A stretch of DNA of 64,000 nucleotides from Sphingomonas sp. IC081 (GCF_006874585.1 NZ_CP029761.1:2243001-2307000); one strand, 5' to 3'; shown: positions 1 through 8,455, numbered from the stretch's first letter. A program made the numbers and translations. Notes: generated by a model from the letters alone, not told the origin.

Positions 1-354
1 GCCTGGACGCGGGAACTGCGCGAGGACTGGCTGGAGTTCGACTGCACGCCGCCCAATGTCGCCAAGTTCCGCGAACACTTCACCGGCTGGATCGCCCGGC
101 AGGACAAGCATCCGGTCACCGAGGCCGCGCAGAAGGCGGGCCTTGCCATGGTGCCGGTGCAGACCGCGCAGGACCTGCCCCGCCACCCTCAGTTCATCCA
201 TCGCGGGTTCTTCCAGCAGGCCGTGCATCCCGCGTTCGGGCAGGTCTCCTATCCCACCGCCGCCTACCGCATGAGCGCCACGCCGGTCATGGTGAAGGCC
301 GCCGCCCCCCGCCTCGGCGCCGACCAGGAGGAGATCCTCGATGCCGCGTCCTGA
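1..354 (+). CDS. CaiB/BaiF CoA-transferase family protein, C-terminal part (cut by window start)
   Basis: The reading frame is open from base 1 to a TGA at 352-354 and lacks its N-terminus. The visible 117 residues resemble the C-terminal domain of class III CoA-transferases: a helical stretch around FTGWIARQDK, the segment with DLPRHPQFIHRGFF (in this family the small domain where acceptors are arranged), and a closing APRLGADQEEIL tail. Such enzymes move CoA between a CoA thioester and a carboxylic acid in the cytosol. The next gene, another member of the family, starts 14 bases before this stop in a different frame, so the two are probably translationally coupled and may form a heteromer. 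The catalytic Asp lies outside the window, so activity cannot be judged. Confidence 0.85.
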   Translation, partial: AWTRELREDWLEFDCTPPNVAKFREHFTGWIARQDKHPVTEAAQKAGLAMVPVQTAQDLPRHPQFIHRGFFQQAVHPAFGQVSYPTAAYRMSATPVMVKAAAPRLGADQEEILDAAS

Positions 355-1549
355 CCGCAAAGGCCCCCTCTCCGGCATCCGCGTGATCGAACTCACCAAA
401 GTCTGGGCCGGACCTTACGCGGGCAAGCTGCTCGCCCACCTCGGCGCGGAAGTGATCAAGATCGAATCCCGCTCCAACCTCGACGAGATGCGCGCCTATG
501 GCGGGGTGGACATCGACGCCGCCCCCTATTTCCTGTCGATCAACCAGGAGATCCTCTCGGTTCAGGTCAACATGAAGACCGCCGAGGGGCTGGACCTCGT
601 CAAGCGCATGATCGCCGAAGCCGACATTCTGATCGACAATATCCGCCCCGGCGCGATGGAACGCTCCGGGCTCGATTACGAAAGCCTCAAGGCGATCAAG
701 CCGGACCTCATCCAGTGCGCGATCAAGATGTGGGGCAGCGACGGGCCGCTGGGCTATCAGACCGGCTACGCCCCCTGCTTCGCCGCGCTCTCGGGCCTGA
801 CCGCGCTGGTCGGGCATGAGGGCGAGACGCCCAAGGGCATGAACATCCGCTACGGCGATTCCACCGCCGGGGCGCTGGCCGCGCTCGCCTGCCTGGCCGC
901 GCTCCACCACCGCGAGAGCACCGGCGAAGGCCAGTTCATCGACCTCTCGGCGGTGGAGGCGATGACCAGCCTGGTCGGCGACAGCCTCTTTGCCGCCAGC
1001 GTCACCGGAGACGTGCCCAGCGCCGACGGCAACTATCACGCGGAGATGGCCCCGCACGGCTTCTACCCCTGCGGCGAGACCGGCTGGACAAGTATCGCGG
1101 CGGCGAACGAGGCCGAATGGCAGGCGCTGTGCGGCACGCTGGACGCCCCCGCCCTCGCCGCCGATCCGCGCTTCGCGACGCTGACGGACCGGCTAAGCAA
1201 CCGCGCCGCACTCGATGCCGAACTCTCCACCCTCACCCGCCCGCACGACGCCGCGGACCTTGCCGAAAAGCTCCGCAACGCGGGTGTTCCGGCGTTCAAG
1301 GCGATGAGTTCGATGGACCTGTGCGCGGACGCATTCCTCTGGGGCCGCGGCGCCTTGTGCATGGTTAGCGACCACCGCAACACCGCGCGCCCGGTGATCG
1401 GCCCGTCCTGGCGGATCAGCCCCGAAGGCCCGCAGGTCGAACACGGCGCGCCGCTCCTCGGCGAGCACAATGGCTACCTCTACCGCGAGCTTCTGGGCTT
1501 GTCGCAAAGCGAAATGGACGACCTGATCGCCCGCAAGGTCATCGACTGA
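341..1549 (+). CDS. CaiB/BaiF CoA-transferase family protein
   Basis: A 402-residue class III CoA-transferase, near the usual family length of about 400. The N-terminus LSGIRVIELTKVWAGPYAGKLL and the AEVIKIE strand form the CoA-binding Rossmann-like part. D173 in the YGDSTAG motif aligns with the catalytic aspartate of formyl-CoA transferase, followed by the typical TGEGQFIDLS. The reaction is CoA transfer between acyl-CoA and a free acid; the substrate cannot be read from sequence. It overlaps the preceding CoA-transferase by 14 bases, which fixes the ATG, and is followed 100 bases on by the DUF35/thiolase-like pair, suggesting one catabolic operon that activates and then cleaves an acyl-CoA. 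Succinyl-CoA or carnitine as partner is possible but unproven. Confidence 0.92.
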   Translation: MPRPDRKGPLSGIRVIELTKVWAGPYAGKLLAHLGAEVIKIESRSNLDEMRAYGGVDIDAAPYFLSINQEILSVQVNMKTAEGLDLVKRMIAEADILIDNIRPGAMERSGLDYESLKAIKPDLIQCAIKMWGSDGPLGYQTGYAPCFAALSGLTALVGHEGETPKGMNIRYGDSTAGALAALACLAALHHRESTGEGQFIDLSAVEAMTSLVGDSLFAASVTGDVPSADGNYHAEMAPHGFYPCGETGWTSIAAANEAEWQALCGTLDAPALAADPRFATLTDRLSNRAALDAELSTLTRPHDAADLAEKLRNAGVPAFKAMSSMDLCADAFLWGRGALCMVSDHRNTARPVIGPSWRISPEGPQVEHGAPLLGEHNGYLYRELLGLSQSEMDDLIARKVID

Positions 1550-1649
1550 GGACCGGCCGCACGAAGCGCCGGCACGATCAATCCCATGGCCGCCTTGACG
1601 CGGGGACCACTGCGCCGGACTTCTCGTCCCGGCGAATGGGAGAGCAACG

Positions 1650-2054
1650 ATGAATCCACCGCGGCCAAGGCCAAAGCTGGACCAGGAGAATACCGCATTC
1701 TGGACGGGCGGCCGCGAAGGCAGGCTGAACATCGTGAAATGCGGCGATTGCGGTGAATTCACTCATCCCCCGCGCCTGCTCTGCCGCCACTGCCAGTCCG
1801 AGAACGTCGCCCCTCACGCAGTAGCCGGCACCGGCGTGATCGACAGCTTCACGGTGAACCACCAGCCCTGGGCCAGGGATCTCGAAGTCCCCTATGTGAT
1901 CGCCCGCGTGAAGCTGGACGGCGCACCCGGGGTCTACCTGACCACCAACATCGTCCATTGCCCGGTCGAGGCGGTCGATTTCGAGGACAAGGTGCGCGTC
2001 GTGTTCGAGGAGCAGGACGGCATCTTCTACCCCCTCTTCGAGAGGATCGCCTGA
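1650..2054 (+). CDS. DUF35 / OB-fold zinc-ribbon protein, partner of acyl-CoA enzyme
   Basis: A 134-residue protein with an N-terminal rubredoxin-like zinc ribbon (CGDCGEFTHPPRLLCRHC, two CxxC pairs at about residues 32-49) and a C-terminal OB-fold with GTGVIDSFTVNHQ and the strand VRVVFEEQDG. DUF35 proteins are small obligate partners of thiolase-like acyl-CoA enzymes; the best-known case is the ChsH2 DUF35 domain, which must bind the Ltp2 aldolase in actinobacterial steroid side-chain loss. The TGA of this gene overlaps the ATG of the thiolase-like gene by one base (TGATG), strong support for a complex. Its own start follows GGGAGAGCAACG, a good ribosome site. Confidence 0.9.
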   Translation: MNPPRPRPKLDQENTAFWTGGREGRLNIVKCGDCGEFTHPPRLLCRHCQSENVAPHAVAGTGVIDSFTVNHQPWARDLEVPYVIARVKLDGAPGVYLTTNIVHCPVEAVDFEDKVRVVFEEQDGIFYPLFERIA

Positions 2055-3223
2055 TGGCCAGCACGGAAGCCTATATCACCGGCCTCGGCCAGTCCGAAGT
2101 CGGCGTGCGCCTGCCGCGCCATCCGCTGCTCCTGACCGTCGATGCCGTGCGCGAGGCGCTGGACGACGCGGGGCTGACGCTCGGCCAGATCGACGGCGTG
2201 TTCACCTACCCCGGCAAGATGAACGGCTACACCGCCTTCTCGCCGGTCAGCAGCGACGACCTGATCGAGGTGCTGGGCATCAAGTCCAAGTGGCACCTCG
2301 GCGCGATGGAGCAGCCCGCCCAGCTTTCCGCCATCGCGGCGGCGGCGATGGCGGTGAAGCAGGGTCTCGTGCGCCATGCGATCTGTTTCCGCACCGTCTA
2401 CGAGGCGGGCGGCATGGCCGATCCCGGCACCTACATGTCGGGCATGAAGCAGGACACCGTCACCGGCCCCTCGCAGTGGACCAGCCCGTTCTGGGCCACG
2501 TCCGCCGCCTGCTGGACCGCGCAATATGCCGCAAGGCACATGCACCGCTATGGCATGACGCGCGAGCAGCTTGGCCAGATCGCCATCAACGCCTCGAAGA
2601 ACGCCATGCTCAACCCGCGCGCGCGGGCGATCACCAGGGAAGCGCTGACGCTGGACAAGTACATGTCCGCAAGGATGATCTCCAGCCCGCTCTGCCTCTA
2701 CGACTGCGACCGCTTCACCGACGCCTCGACGGTGGTGATCGTCTCGGCCGGTGACGCGCTGGACGAAGTGACGACCACCCCGGTGCGCATCGCCGCGATG
2801 GCGGGCTCGGTCGATCGCTATTCGTGGGACCAGGTCGAATGGTTCGCCGCCTACGAGACCGGCGCCGACCTCTGGAAGCGCACCGACTACACCGCTGAGG
2901 ATGTGGATACCGTCCAGTTCTACGACGGTTTCGCATTCCTGCCGATCACCTGGCTGGAGGGCCTCGGCTTCTGCGACAAGGGCGAAGGCGGCCGGTTCAT
3001 CGAGGGCGGTTCCCGCATCGCCCTGGACGGCGAACTGCCGATGAACACCTTCGGCGGCCAGCTTGGCGCCGGGCGCCTGCACGGCTTCGGTTTTGCCCAT
3101 GAGGCGGTGAACCAGCTGCGCGGCACCGCCACCGGACGCCAGGTCGCCGGCGATCCGAAACTGGCCGTGGCGACCTCCGGCGGCGGGCCGATGGCAGCGG
3201 CGCTGCTCCTGGCGCGGGATTGA
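2054..3223 (+). CDS. thiolase-like lipid-transfer protein (Ltp-type), probable acyl-CoA aldolase
   Basis: A 389-residue SCP2/Ltp-type thiolase-fold protein. The ATG at 2054 is set by one-base overlap with the DUF35 stop; the frame is open further upstream but that would bury the DUF35 end. Features include the N-terminal AYITGLGQSEVGV strand, GAMEQPAQLSAIAAAAMAV where true thiolases carry the nucleophilic-Cys helix, the QLGQIAINASKNA helix, and the C-terminal NTFGGQLGAGRLHGFGFAHEAV, equivalent to the NxxGG/GH region. The classical thiolase CxS nucleophile is not evident in the PAQ helix, which fits Ltp2-like retro-aldolases rather than beta-ketothiolases. With DUF35 next door, I infer C-C cleavage of a beta-hydroxyacyl-CoA. 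A nonspecific lipid-transfer annotation is the alternative. Confidence 0.88.
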   Translation: MASTEAYITGLGQSEVGVRLPRHPLLLTVDAVREALDDAGLTLGQIDGVFTYPGKMNGYTAFSPVSSDDLIEVLGIKSKWHLGAMEQPAQLSAIAAAAMAVKQGLVRHAICFRTVYEAGGMADPGTYMSGMKQDTVTGPSQWTSPFWATSAACWTAQYAARHMHRYGMTREQLGQIAINASKNAMLNPRARAITREALTLDKYMSARMISSPLCLYDCDRFTDASTVVIVSAGDALDEVTTTPVRIAAMAGSVDRYSWDQVEWFAAYETGADLWKRTDYTAEDVDTVQFYDGFAFLPITWLEGLGFCDKGEGGRFIEGGSRIALDGELPMNTFGGQLGAGRLHGFGFAHEAVNQLRGTATGRQVAGDPKLAVATSGGGPMAAALLLARD

Positions 3224-3285
3224 GAACTCCGGCCTCGCGGGCTCTCCTCCTGTGAGGCCGGGGATGTGAAGAACAAGGATTAAAG

Positions 3286-3460
3286 CAGGGGAGCATAGCC
3301 CCCCTGCACCCCCAAAACCGTATAGGGCACGCGCGCAGCTGCGTTTTGCACCCTCTTCGAGCCGGGAGACCTAATAGCCTGCGGCGCCAAGGAGCGCACA
3401 ACGCGGTTGGCCAACGCAACGAAGACGGTAATGGGGGTCCAGGGGGGCTATGCTCCCCTG
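3286..3460. repeat. long inverted repeat in convergent intergenic space
   Basis: The 28-base arm at 3286-3313 (contains GGGGAGCATAGCCCCCC) recurs in inverted orientation at 3433-3460 with one mismatch, separated by about 119 bases. Each arm also ends in a C5/G5 run. It sits between two genes that transcribe toward each other, 63 bases after the thiolase-like gene and 17 bases before the acyltransferase stop. It could act as a bidirectional terminator, or be the ends of a small non-autonomous element; I see no target duplication and no ORF worth reporting inside. Confidence 0.7.
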
Positions 3461-3477
3461 GTCTTATCCCTTTACCT

Positions 3478-4653
3478 TCAGGCCACCGCGACCTTGGCAG
3501 CCTTGCGCGGCGCCCGGTGCCGCTTCAGCCCGATCAGCGGGCGCAGCGGGCCGATTTCGCGGCCGATCAGGTAGAAGATCCAGGATCCCCCGGCCACGGT
3601 GATGCAGAGCGTCAGGAATTCCGGCAGAGCGGTCAGCCCCATGTCGCGGATGGCATAGCTGACAAAGACCATCACCGTCTGGTGCGCGATGTAGATCGGG
3701 AACACCGCCTCGACCAGCATCGGCCGCCACTTGCTGTCGAAGTTCCAGTAGCGGTCGGCAATGCCGAACAGCGCGACCACCGTGCCCCAGCACTGCACCG
3801 ACTTGGCGAAGGACAGCGGCTGCTCCCACGCCGCCGGCGTCGGCGTGTTGCCGGGCCAGAGCAGCGTATCGCCGATCACCCAGGCATAACCGAGCAGGCC
3901 CAGCACCAGCGCCAGCTTCCACTGCCTCGCGATCGCCTGGCGCATCGGCTCCGACCCGCGCAGCAGGAAGCCGTAGAGGAACATGCCGAAGTAGTGGAGG
4001 TGCGCGGCGCGGTCCACGAAGAGGCTGTGGATGTCGGTCCAGCCGTCGTAGAACAGCCTCACGCCAAAGATCAGCACGATGCCCAGCGGCAGCATCAGCG
4101 GGCCGGACAGCAGCTTTTCCGCCTGCCCGCGCAGCCATGTCCGCCATGCATCCGGCAGGAACATCAGGCCCGCGCAGAGCACCAGCGTGTAGACGAGCAG
4201 GTAGATGACGAACCACAAGTGCATCGTCGCGGGCAGGCTTTCGTAGCCCACCTTGCGGAAGCTGAAGGCGTCATGGAACAGGAAATAGCCGTAGCCATGG
4301 GCGTAGCCGCTGTTGATCAGCCCCATGTAGGGCTGCGGCGGGACAACGACGGTAAGGCCGAACAGCAGCGGAATGCCGAGGCGCAGCAGGCGGCTTTTCA
4401 GGAAGGCGCGGTTGTTGCCGTCCTTCTTGAGCAGCGCCGCGCTGGCATAGCCGGAAATCGCGAAGAGCAGCGCCAGTCGCCAGGCGCTGAGGCCGAGGAG
4501 CGGGATTTCCGCCCAGCTCACCACCCCGCGCGTGGGGGTCTGGAAACCCCACGGGGTGAACGAAAAGCCGACATGGTAGAAGATCAGCAGGACAAAGGCG
4601 CCAACGCGCAGCCAATCCATTCCATAGTGGCGTTGCGACGGGGCGGGCTTCAT
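3478..4653 (-). CDS. acyltransferase 3 family membrane protein
   Basis: A 391-residue polytopic membrane protein of the acyltransferase-3 (OafB/OpgC-like) family. It begins MKPAPSQRHYGMDWLRVGAFVLLIFYHVGF, carrying the family-typical first helix with FYH, and continues with about ten hydrophobic segments such as IPLLGLSAWRLALLFAISGYAS. These proteins transfer acyl groups to extracytoplasmic sugars or glucans; the acceptor here is unknown. Two adjacent ATG codons (4656 and 4653) follow GGAGA; the second gives better spacing. It is divergent from the LacI gene (219-base gap), so that regulator might control it. C-terminus ends lysine/arginine-rich in the cytosol. Confidence 0.85.
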   Translation of the reverse strand: MKPAPSQRHYGMDWLRVGAFVLLIFYHVGFSFTPWGFQTPTRGVVSWAEIPLLGLSAWRLALLFAISGYASAALLKKDGNNRAFLKSRLLRLGIPLLFGLTVVVPPQPYMGLINSGYAHGYGYFLFHDAFSFRKVGYESLPATMHLWFVIYLLVYTLVLCAGLMFLPDAWRTWLRGQAEKLLSGPLMLPLGIVLIFGVRLFYDGWTDIHSLFVDRAAHLHYFGMFLYGFLLRGSEPMRQAIARQWKLALVLGLLGYAWVIGDTLLWPGNTPTPAAWEQPLSFAKSVQCWGTVVALFGIADRYWNFDSKWRPMLVEAVFPIYIAHQTVMVFVSYAIRDMGLTALPEFLTLCITVAGGSWIFYLIGREIGPLRPLIGLKRHRAPRKAAKVAVA

Positions 4654-4875
4654 CATTCTCCAGTGGGGGTGGCGGTTCCATCCGGCGGGAACCCGGCTCA
4701 TGCGGGGCCCACTTAGGGATTTCGGCGCCTTTCCGCAATGACGGGCTTGTATCAGTCCGTCGCGATTGCCGCGCGGTTACGCCCGCCTTACGCACTTGCC
4801 GGATAGGCCCGAGATCGATCCGGAGCGGACGAAACTGCCCTTGGGCCTGCGGGCGCCGCGCTTCATCATCGCGCG

Positions 4876-5994
4876 ATGATCCGCACCCGATCCCGCGCCA
4901 CGATGGAAGATATAGCCAGGATCGCCGGGGTCTCGAAAAAGACGATCAGCCGCTACATCAACAACTCGCCCGATGTCAGCCGGTCCATGCGCGCGCGGCT
5001 GGACGCGGTGATCGCCGAGACCGGCTTTGTCCCCAATGCCCAGGCCCGCGCGCTGGCGCTGCGGCGCACCTTCCTGGTCGCACTGGTCCACGACGGATCC
5101 GACCGCGCCGTGCGCGAGGCGGCGGAGACAGGCATCCTGCGGGCGATGGAAGGCAGCGAACTGGCACTGGTGGTGCTGCCCCGCGGCGACGACGCGGCAT
5201 CGGGGCTGCACCGCTTCCTGGAACGGCATGGCCCCACCGGAGTGGTCCTGCTGCCCCCGCTCGCGGACCGGGAAGACCTTGCCGCCCTCTGCGCCCGGGC
5301 GGACACGCCGTGCCTGCGGCTGGGCGAAGACGAACCGGCCTGCGACGAACGCGCCGCCATGGCCGCGCTGGTGGAATGGCTGCTGGCCAATGGCCATCGC
5401 CGGATCGGCCTGATCGCCGGGCCGGAATCATCGGCCTCGGCCCGGCGGCGGGAAGCGGGTTACCACGATGCCCTGGCGGCGCACGGACTGGACCGGGGGC
5501 CTTGGCTGGTGGCGGCGGGGGACAATTCCTTCGCGTCCGGCATGGAAGCGGCCGCACTGCTGCTGGAACTCAGCCCGCGCCCCACCGCCATCGTCGCCTG
5601 CAACGACGAGATGGCTGCCGGCGCCCTTGCCGCCGCCGCCGAAAAGGGGATCGCGGTGCCCGGCGAGCTCTCGGTTGCCGGTTTCGACGATACCCCGCTC
5701 GCGGCCATGACCGTGCCGCCGCTGGCCACGGTCCACGTGCCCTGGGCACGCATGGCCGAGGCGGCAATGGCCCGCTTGCCCGGGATCGCGCCGATGACGC
5801 GGCATGACCGCGCTTGCGACAGTTTCTCCGGGGACGGTTTTTCTGGTGACGGTTTCCCCGGAGACGGTTTCCCCGAGCCCCCCCGCTCATGGCAAGGAAC
5901 GCCGGTCCTGCGCGCTTCGGTTGCCCCGATCGCCCCCGGGCAGGGCGAACCGGCGGCTATGCCGCGTTTGCGGCGCGCAATTCCTCAAGCGTGA
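4876..5994 (+). CDS. LacI family transcriptional regulator
   Basis: A 372-residue LacI/GalR repressor. The N-terminal helix-turn-helix MEDIARIAGVSKKTISRYIN lies at residues 10-29 with the hinge QARALALRRT, followed by a periplasmic-binding-protein-like sugar sensor domain that includes GHRRIGLIAGPE, AIVACNDEMAAGAL and LSVAGFDDTPLA. The tail is odd: after about residue 310 there is an SGDG/PGDG repeat run encoded by a 15-bp tandem repeat, and the reading frame runs 38 bases into the end of the convergent VOC gene. Typical members end near 340 residues. Ligand unknown; divergent placement beside the acyltransferase gene suggests that gene as a target. Confidence 0.92.
   Translation: MIRTRSRATMEDIARIAGVSKKTISRYINNSPDVSRSMRARLDAVIAETGFVPNAQARALALRRTFLVALVHDGSDRAVREAAETGILRAMEGSELALVVLPRGDDAASGLHRFLERHGPTGVVLLPPLADREDLAALCARADTPCLRLGEDEPACDERAAMAALVEWLLANGHRRIGLIAGPESSASARRREAGYHDALAAHGLDRGPWLVAAGDNSFASGMEAAALLLELSPRPTAIVACNDEMAAGALAAAAEKGIAVPGELSVAGFDDTPLAAMTVPPLATVHVPWARMAEAAMARLPGIAPMTRHDRACDSFSGDGFSGDGFPGDGFPEPPRSWQGTPVLRASVAPIAPGQGEPAAMPRLRRAIPQA
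5823..5877 (+). repeat. 15-bp tandem repeat inside LacI coding tail
   Basis: Three 15-bp units (5823-5837, 5838-5852, 5853-5867) plus a 10-base partial copy, each of the form TTTcyccGgnGACGG. The unit is a multiple of three, so copy changes keep the reading frame and vary the number of F-S/P-G-D-G pentapeptides in the regulator tail. Confidence 0.85.
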
Positions 5995-6436
5995 AGCCAT
6001 TGGCCGGCATGCATTGCTGCACCTCGATCACGTTGCCCTCCGGGTCGTAGCCGTAGAGCGTGCGGACATGGCCGGCGTCGACATGATCGCGCCCGCTGAA
6101 CGTCATGCCGCAGGCCTTGAGGTGCACGATGTCGTTCTCGATGTCGGTCACGTCGATGCACATATGGGTATAGCCGCGATCGTTGGGCCTGAGCGGCCGC
6201 GCCAGATCGGACGGCGGCGCGGAATATTCGAACAGTTCAAGATAGCACTGCCCGGCGCGCAGCATCACGCCCCTGGCCGCCGAGCCCGGCAGGTCGACGA
6301 TGCGGTCCATCACCGGCTCGCCGGACCAGCCGAAGCCCTCGTCCACCGGTTCGAACCCGAAGGCCTCGCAGTAGAACCGGGTCATGCGCTTCAGATCGCG
6401 GCAGTTCACGCCGACATGGTGGATGCCCCGGATCAT
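5957..6436 (-). CDS. VOC family (glyoxalase/dioxygenase fold) protein
   Basis: A 159-residue vicinal-oxygen-chelate protein. It starts MIRGIHHVGVNCRDLKRMTRFYCEAFGFEP, with the metal-binding His in HHVGV, and carries the second-module GYTHMCIDVTDIE and YGYDPEGNVIEVQQ, where the final E is a typical metal ligand. VOC proteins serve as lyases, epimerases or extradiol dioxygenases; this single pair of modules suggests a homodimer. The ATG at 6436 follows GGGAGAACACGTG; an in-frame start further upstream would add 20 residues without a homologous look. It converges with and overlaps the LacI tail by 38 bases. Substrate not predictable, though the neighbourhood is acyl-CoA catabolic (methylmalonyl-CoA-epimerase-like roles are possible). 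Confidence 0.88.
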   Translation of the reverse strand: MIRGIHHVGVNCRDLKRMTRFYCEAFGFEPVDEGFGWSGEPVMDRIVDLPGSAARGVMLRAGQCYLELFEYSAPPSDLARPLRPNDRGYTHMCIDVTDIENDIVHLKACGMTFSGRDHVDAGHVRTLYGYDPEGNVIEVQQCMPANGFTLEELRAANAA

Positions 6437-6661
6437 CACGTGTTCTCCCGCGTGCTCTTGCGCACCGACTATCGGCGCCGACCCGGGGCGCGGCAACCCT
6501 GGCCACTTGCCTCACCGGGCGAAACGCTTGCCTCCAGCGGCGCGGGAAAAACCGACTTTCGGATGATTGCATGGTCTTTACCTTTTGCGGAGTAATACCA
6601 ATGGGGAATTCCCGAATATTCCGCCGATTCCATCAGCCCCCTCGTTCGAGGATCCGTTTTC

Positions 6662-7603
6662 GTGTTCCACACGCCCTTGGGCATCCGTCATGCACCCGAT
6701 TTGCAGCCGGGGCCGACTGCCAGCGCCGATGCCGCGCTCTATGCCCGTGCGACGCGGCTGATCGGGCTGGGCGCCTGGGCATGCGATCTGGCGACCCAGG
6801 AATTGTCCTGGACCGAGTGCGTGTTCGAACTGTTCGGGCTGCCGATGGACCGGCAGGTCGACCGGCGCGAGGCACTCACGTTCTATTGCGAAGAATCGCG
6901 CGAGACGATGGAACGGCTGCGCGCCCATGCCCTCGCCACCGGCGCCGGCTTCACGATGGACGCCCAGATCCGCCGCGCCGACGGCGAACTGCGCTGGATG
7001 CGCCTCACCGCCGCCGTCCGCATGGCCGGCGACCATGCCTCGGAACTCTACGGCACCAAGCAGGACGTCACCGAGGAACACGCCCGCTGGCTGCGCCTGC
7101 GCCGCATGGCGGAGAACGACCCGGTCACCGGCCTTGCCAACCGATCCTTGTTCGAGATGCACTTCCTCGACCTGCCGATGGGCGACGAGGCGCTGGCCGA
7201 CATCGGCACGCTGGTGCTGTTCGACCTCGATTCGTTCAAGCAGATCAACGACCGCTGGGGCCATGTCGCGGGCGATGCCTGCCTTGCCGCGTTTGGCCAC
7301 CGCCTTGCCGCCGCCTTCCCCGAAGCGCGCATGATCGCCCGTATCGGCGGCGACGAATTCGCGATGCTGCTCACCCGCACCGGCCAGATCGAGATGCCGG
7401 ACCGCACGCTGCGCCGCTGCCTGCCGGGCCTGCTGAGCCCGGTGCCCTGGGGCAGCGAACTGCTGCCGCTGGGCGCCTCGGCGGGCATCGCGCAAGCCGG
7501 CGGAGCGGGCCAGCTCGATCCCGAGGCGCTGTTCGTGCGGGCCGACAGCGCGCTCTACCGCGCCAAGCGGCAGGGCGGCGGCGTGATGGCCGCCGCCGCT
7601 TAG
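6662..7603 (+). CDS. PAS-GGDEF diguanylate cyclase
   Basis: A 313-residue cytosolic protein: a PAS domain (about residues 28-140, with GAWACDLATQELSWTECVFELFG and the LYGTKQDVTEEH exit) joined to a GGDEF domain (about 150-300). The signature GGDEF at residues 229-233 is intact (RIGGDEFAMLL), and DLDSFKQINDRWGH binds GTP/Mg. It should make cyclic di-GMP in response to a PAS-sensed signal. No RxxD inhibitory site is found five residues before GGDEF, so product inhibition is unlikely. The start is a GTG 10 bases after GAGG; no in-frame ATG precedes the PAS domain. A perfect GGGAATTCCC palindrome lies at 6604-6613 upstream. Confidence 0.92.
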   Translation: MFHTPLGIRHAPDLQPGPTASADAALYARATRLIGLGAWACDLATQELSWTECVFELFGLPMDRQVDRREALTFYCEESRETMERLRAHALATGAGFTMDAQIRRADGELRWMRLTAAVRMAGDHASELYGTKQDVTEEHARWLRLRRMAENDPVTGLANRSLFEMHFLDLPMGDEALADIGTLVLFDLDSFKQINDRWGHVAGDACLAAFGHRLAAAFPEARMIARIGGDEFAMLLTRTGQIEMPDRTLRRCLPGLLSPVPWGSELLPLGASAGIAQAGGAGQLDPEALFVRADSALYRAKRQGGGVMAAAA

Positions 7604-7672
7604 AGTCTGTTTGAAGAATGCCCGAGGGGCATTCTCGATACGGCACCGCAAAAATCCGCCTACGGCGGATTT
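7604..7672. repeat. double hairpin at gene end (variable-stem hairpin family, copy 1)
   Basis: Directly after the cyclase stop lies GTCTGTTTGA, a hairpin GAATGCCC-GAG-GGGCATTC, the flank GGCACCGC, then a second hairpin AAAATCCGCC-TAC-GGCGGATTTT that ends at the convergent SDR gene. The second stem has A and T ends suited to termination in both directions. The same flanks with different stems recur at 9881, 14735 and 28186. Confidence 0.75.
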
Positions 7673-8455
7673 TCAAACGCCCTCCGGCTCCACCCAGGTC
7701 GTGCGCGTCACCCGCGGGCTGAGGTACTTGGTTGCCGTCCAGCCGCCGTCGACCACGATCGACTGGCCGTTGATCATCTCGCTGCCCGGCAGGCAGAGGA
7801 AGGCGATCACGCTGGCGATGTCGTCCGGCTGGGCGAGGCGCGGATAGGGCGTGGTTTCCACGTTGGCGCGCTTGAAACCCTCGTCCTCGAAACGGTGGCG
7901 CACCATGTCGGTCATCGTCACCCCCGGCGCCACGCAGTTCGACCGGATGCCGCGCGGGCCATATTCGCAGGCCATGTGCTCGGTCAGCGACTTGAGGCCG
8001 CCCTTGGCCGCCGAATAGGCGCCGCCGCGCCGCCCGCCGACATGCGCGAAGGTGCTGGTGACATTGACCACGCTGGCCCCTTGCGAAAGGTGCGGGATCA
8101 CCTCGCGGCAGAGGCGAAACGGGGCGACCAGCATGATGTCGAGGAAATCGTCGAGCGTCTCGTCGTCGGTCTCGTCGAGCGGCTTGGGGCTGCCGACGCC
8201 GGCATTGTTCACCAGCGCATCGATCCGGCCGAACCGCTCCAGCGCGGCGCCGACGATGGCGGCGGGCGCGGCCGGATCGGTGAGATCGGCACTGATCGCC
8301 AGCACATGATCGGGATTGCCGATCGCGGCTTCCAGCTTGGCCAGCTTGTCCTTGCTGCGCCCGACGCCGACGATCGCGAAGCCTTCGGCGTGGAGGATCC
8401 TGGCCGTCTCCAGCCCGATGCCGCTGCCCGCGCCGGTGATGATCGCCGTCTTCAT
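7673..8455 (-). CDS. SDR family NAD(P)-dependent oxidoreductase
   Basis: A 260-residue classical short-chain dehydrogenase. It has the cofactor loop TGAGSGIG (residues 7-14), NNAG at 83-86, the catalytic Ser in VTSTF (134), and YSAAK with Y147 and K151. The GRSKDK segment after the second strand has Arg rather than an acidic residue, hinting at NADP(H). It ends with WVEPEGV and converges on the diguanylate cyclase. It is divergent from the CoA-transferase at 8610 (154-base gap), so the two may share control and act in one pathway, oxidising a hydroxyacyl-CoA or alcohol. Substrate not determined. Confidence 0.92.
   Translation of the reverse strand: MKTAIITGAGSGIGLETARILHAEGFAIVGVGRSKDKLAKLEAAIGNPDHVLAISADLTDPAAPAAIVGAALERFGRIDALVNNAGVGSPKPLDETDDETLDDFLDIMLVAPFRLCREVIPHLSQGASVVNVTSTFAHVGGRRGGAYSAAKGGLKSLTEHMACEYGPRGIRSNCVAPGVTMTDMVRHRFEDEGFKRANVETTPYPRLAQPDDIASVIAFLCLPGSEMINGQSIVVDGGWTATKYLSPRVTRTTWVEPEGV

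Noticed and set aside
3346..4716. 456-aa plus-strand frame opposite the acyltransferase gene
   Set aside because: Arg/Gln/His-rich shadow; the minus frame encodes a recognisable membrane acyltransferase.
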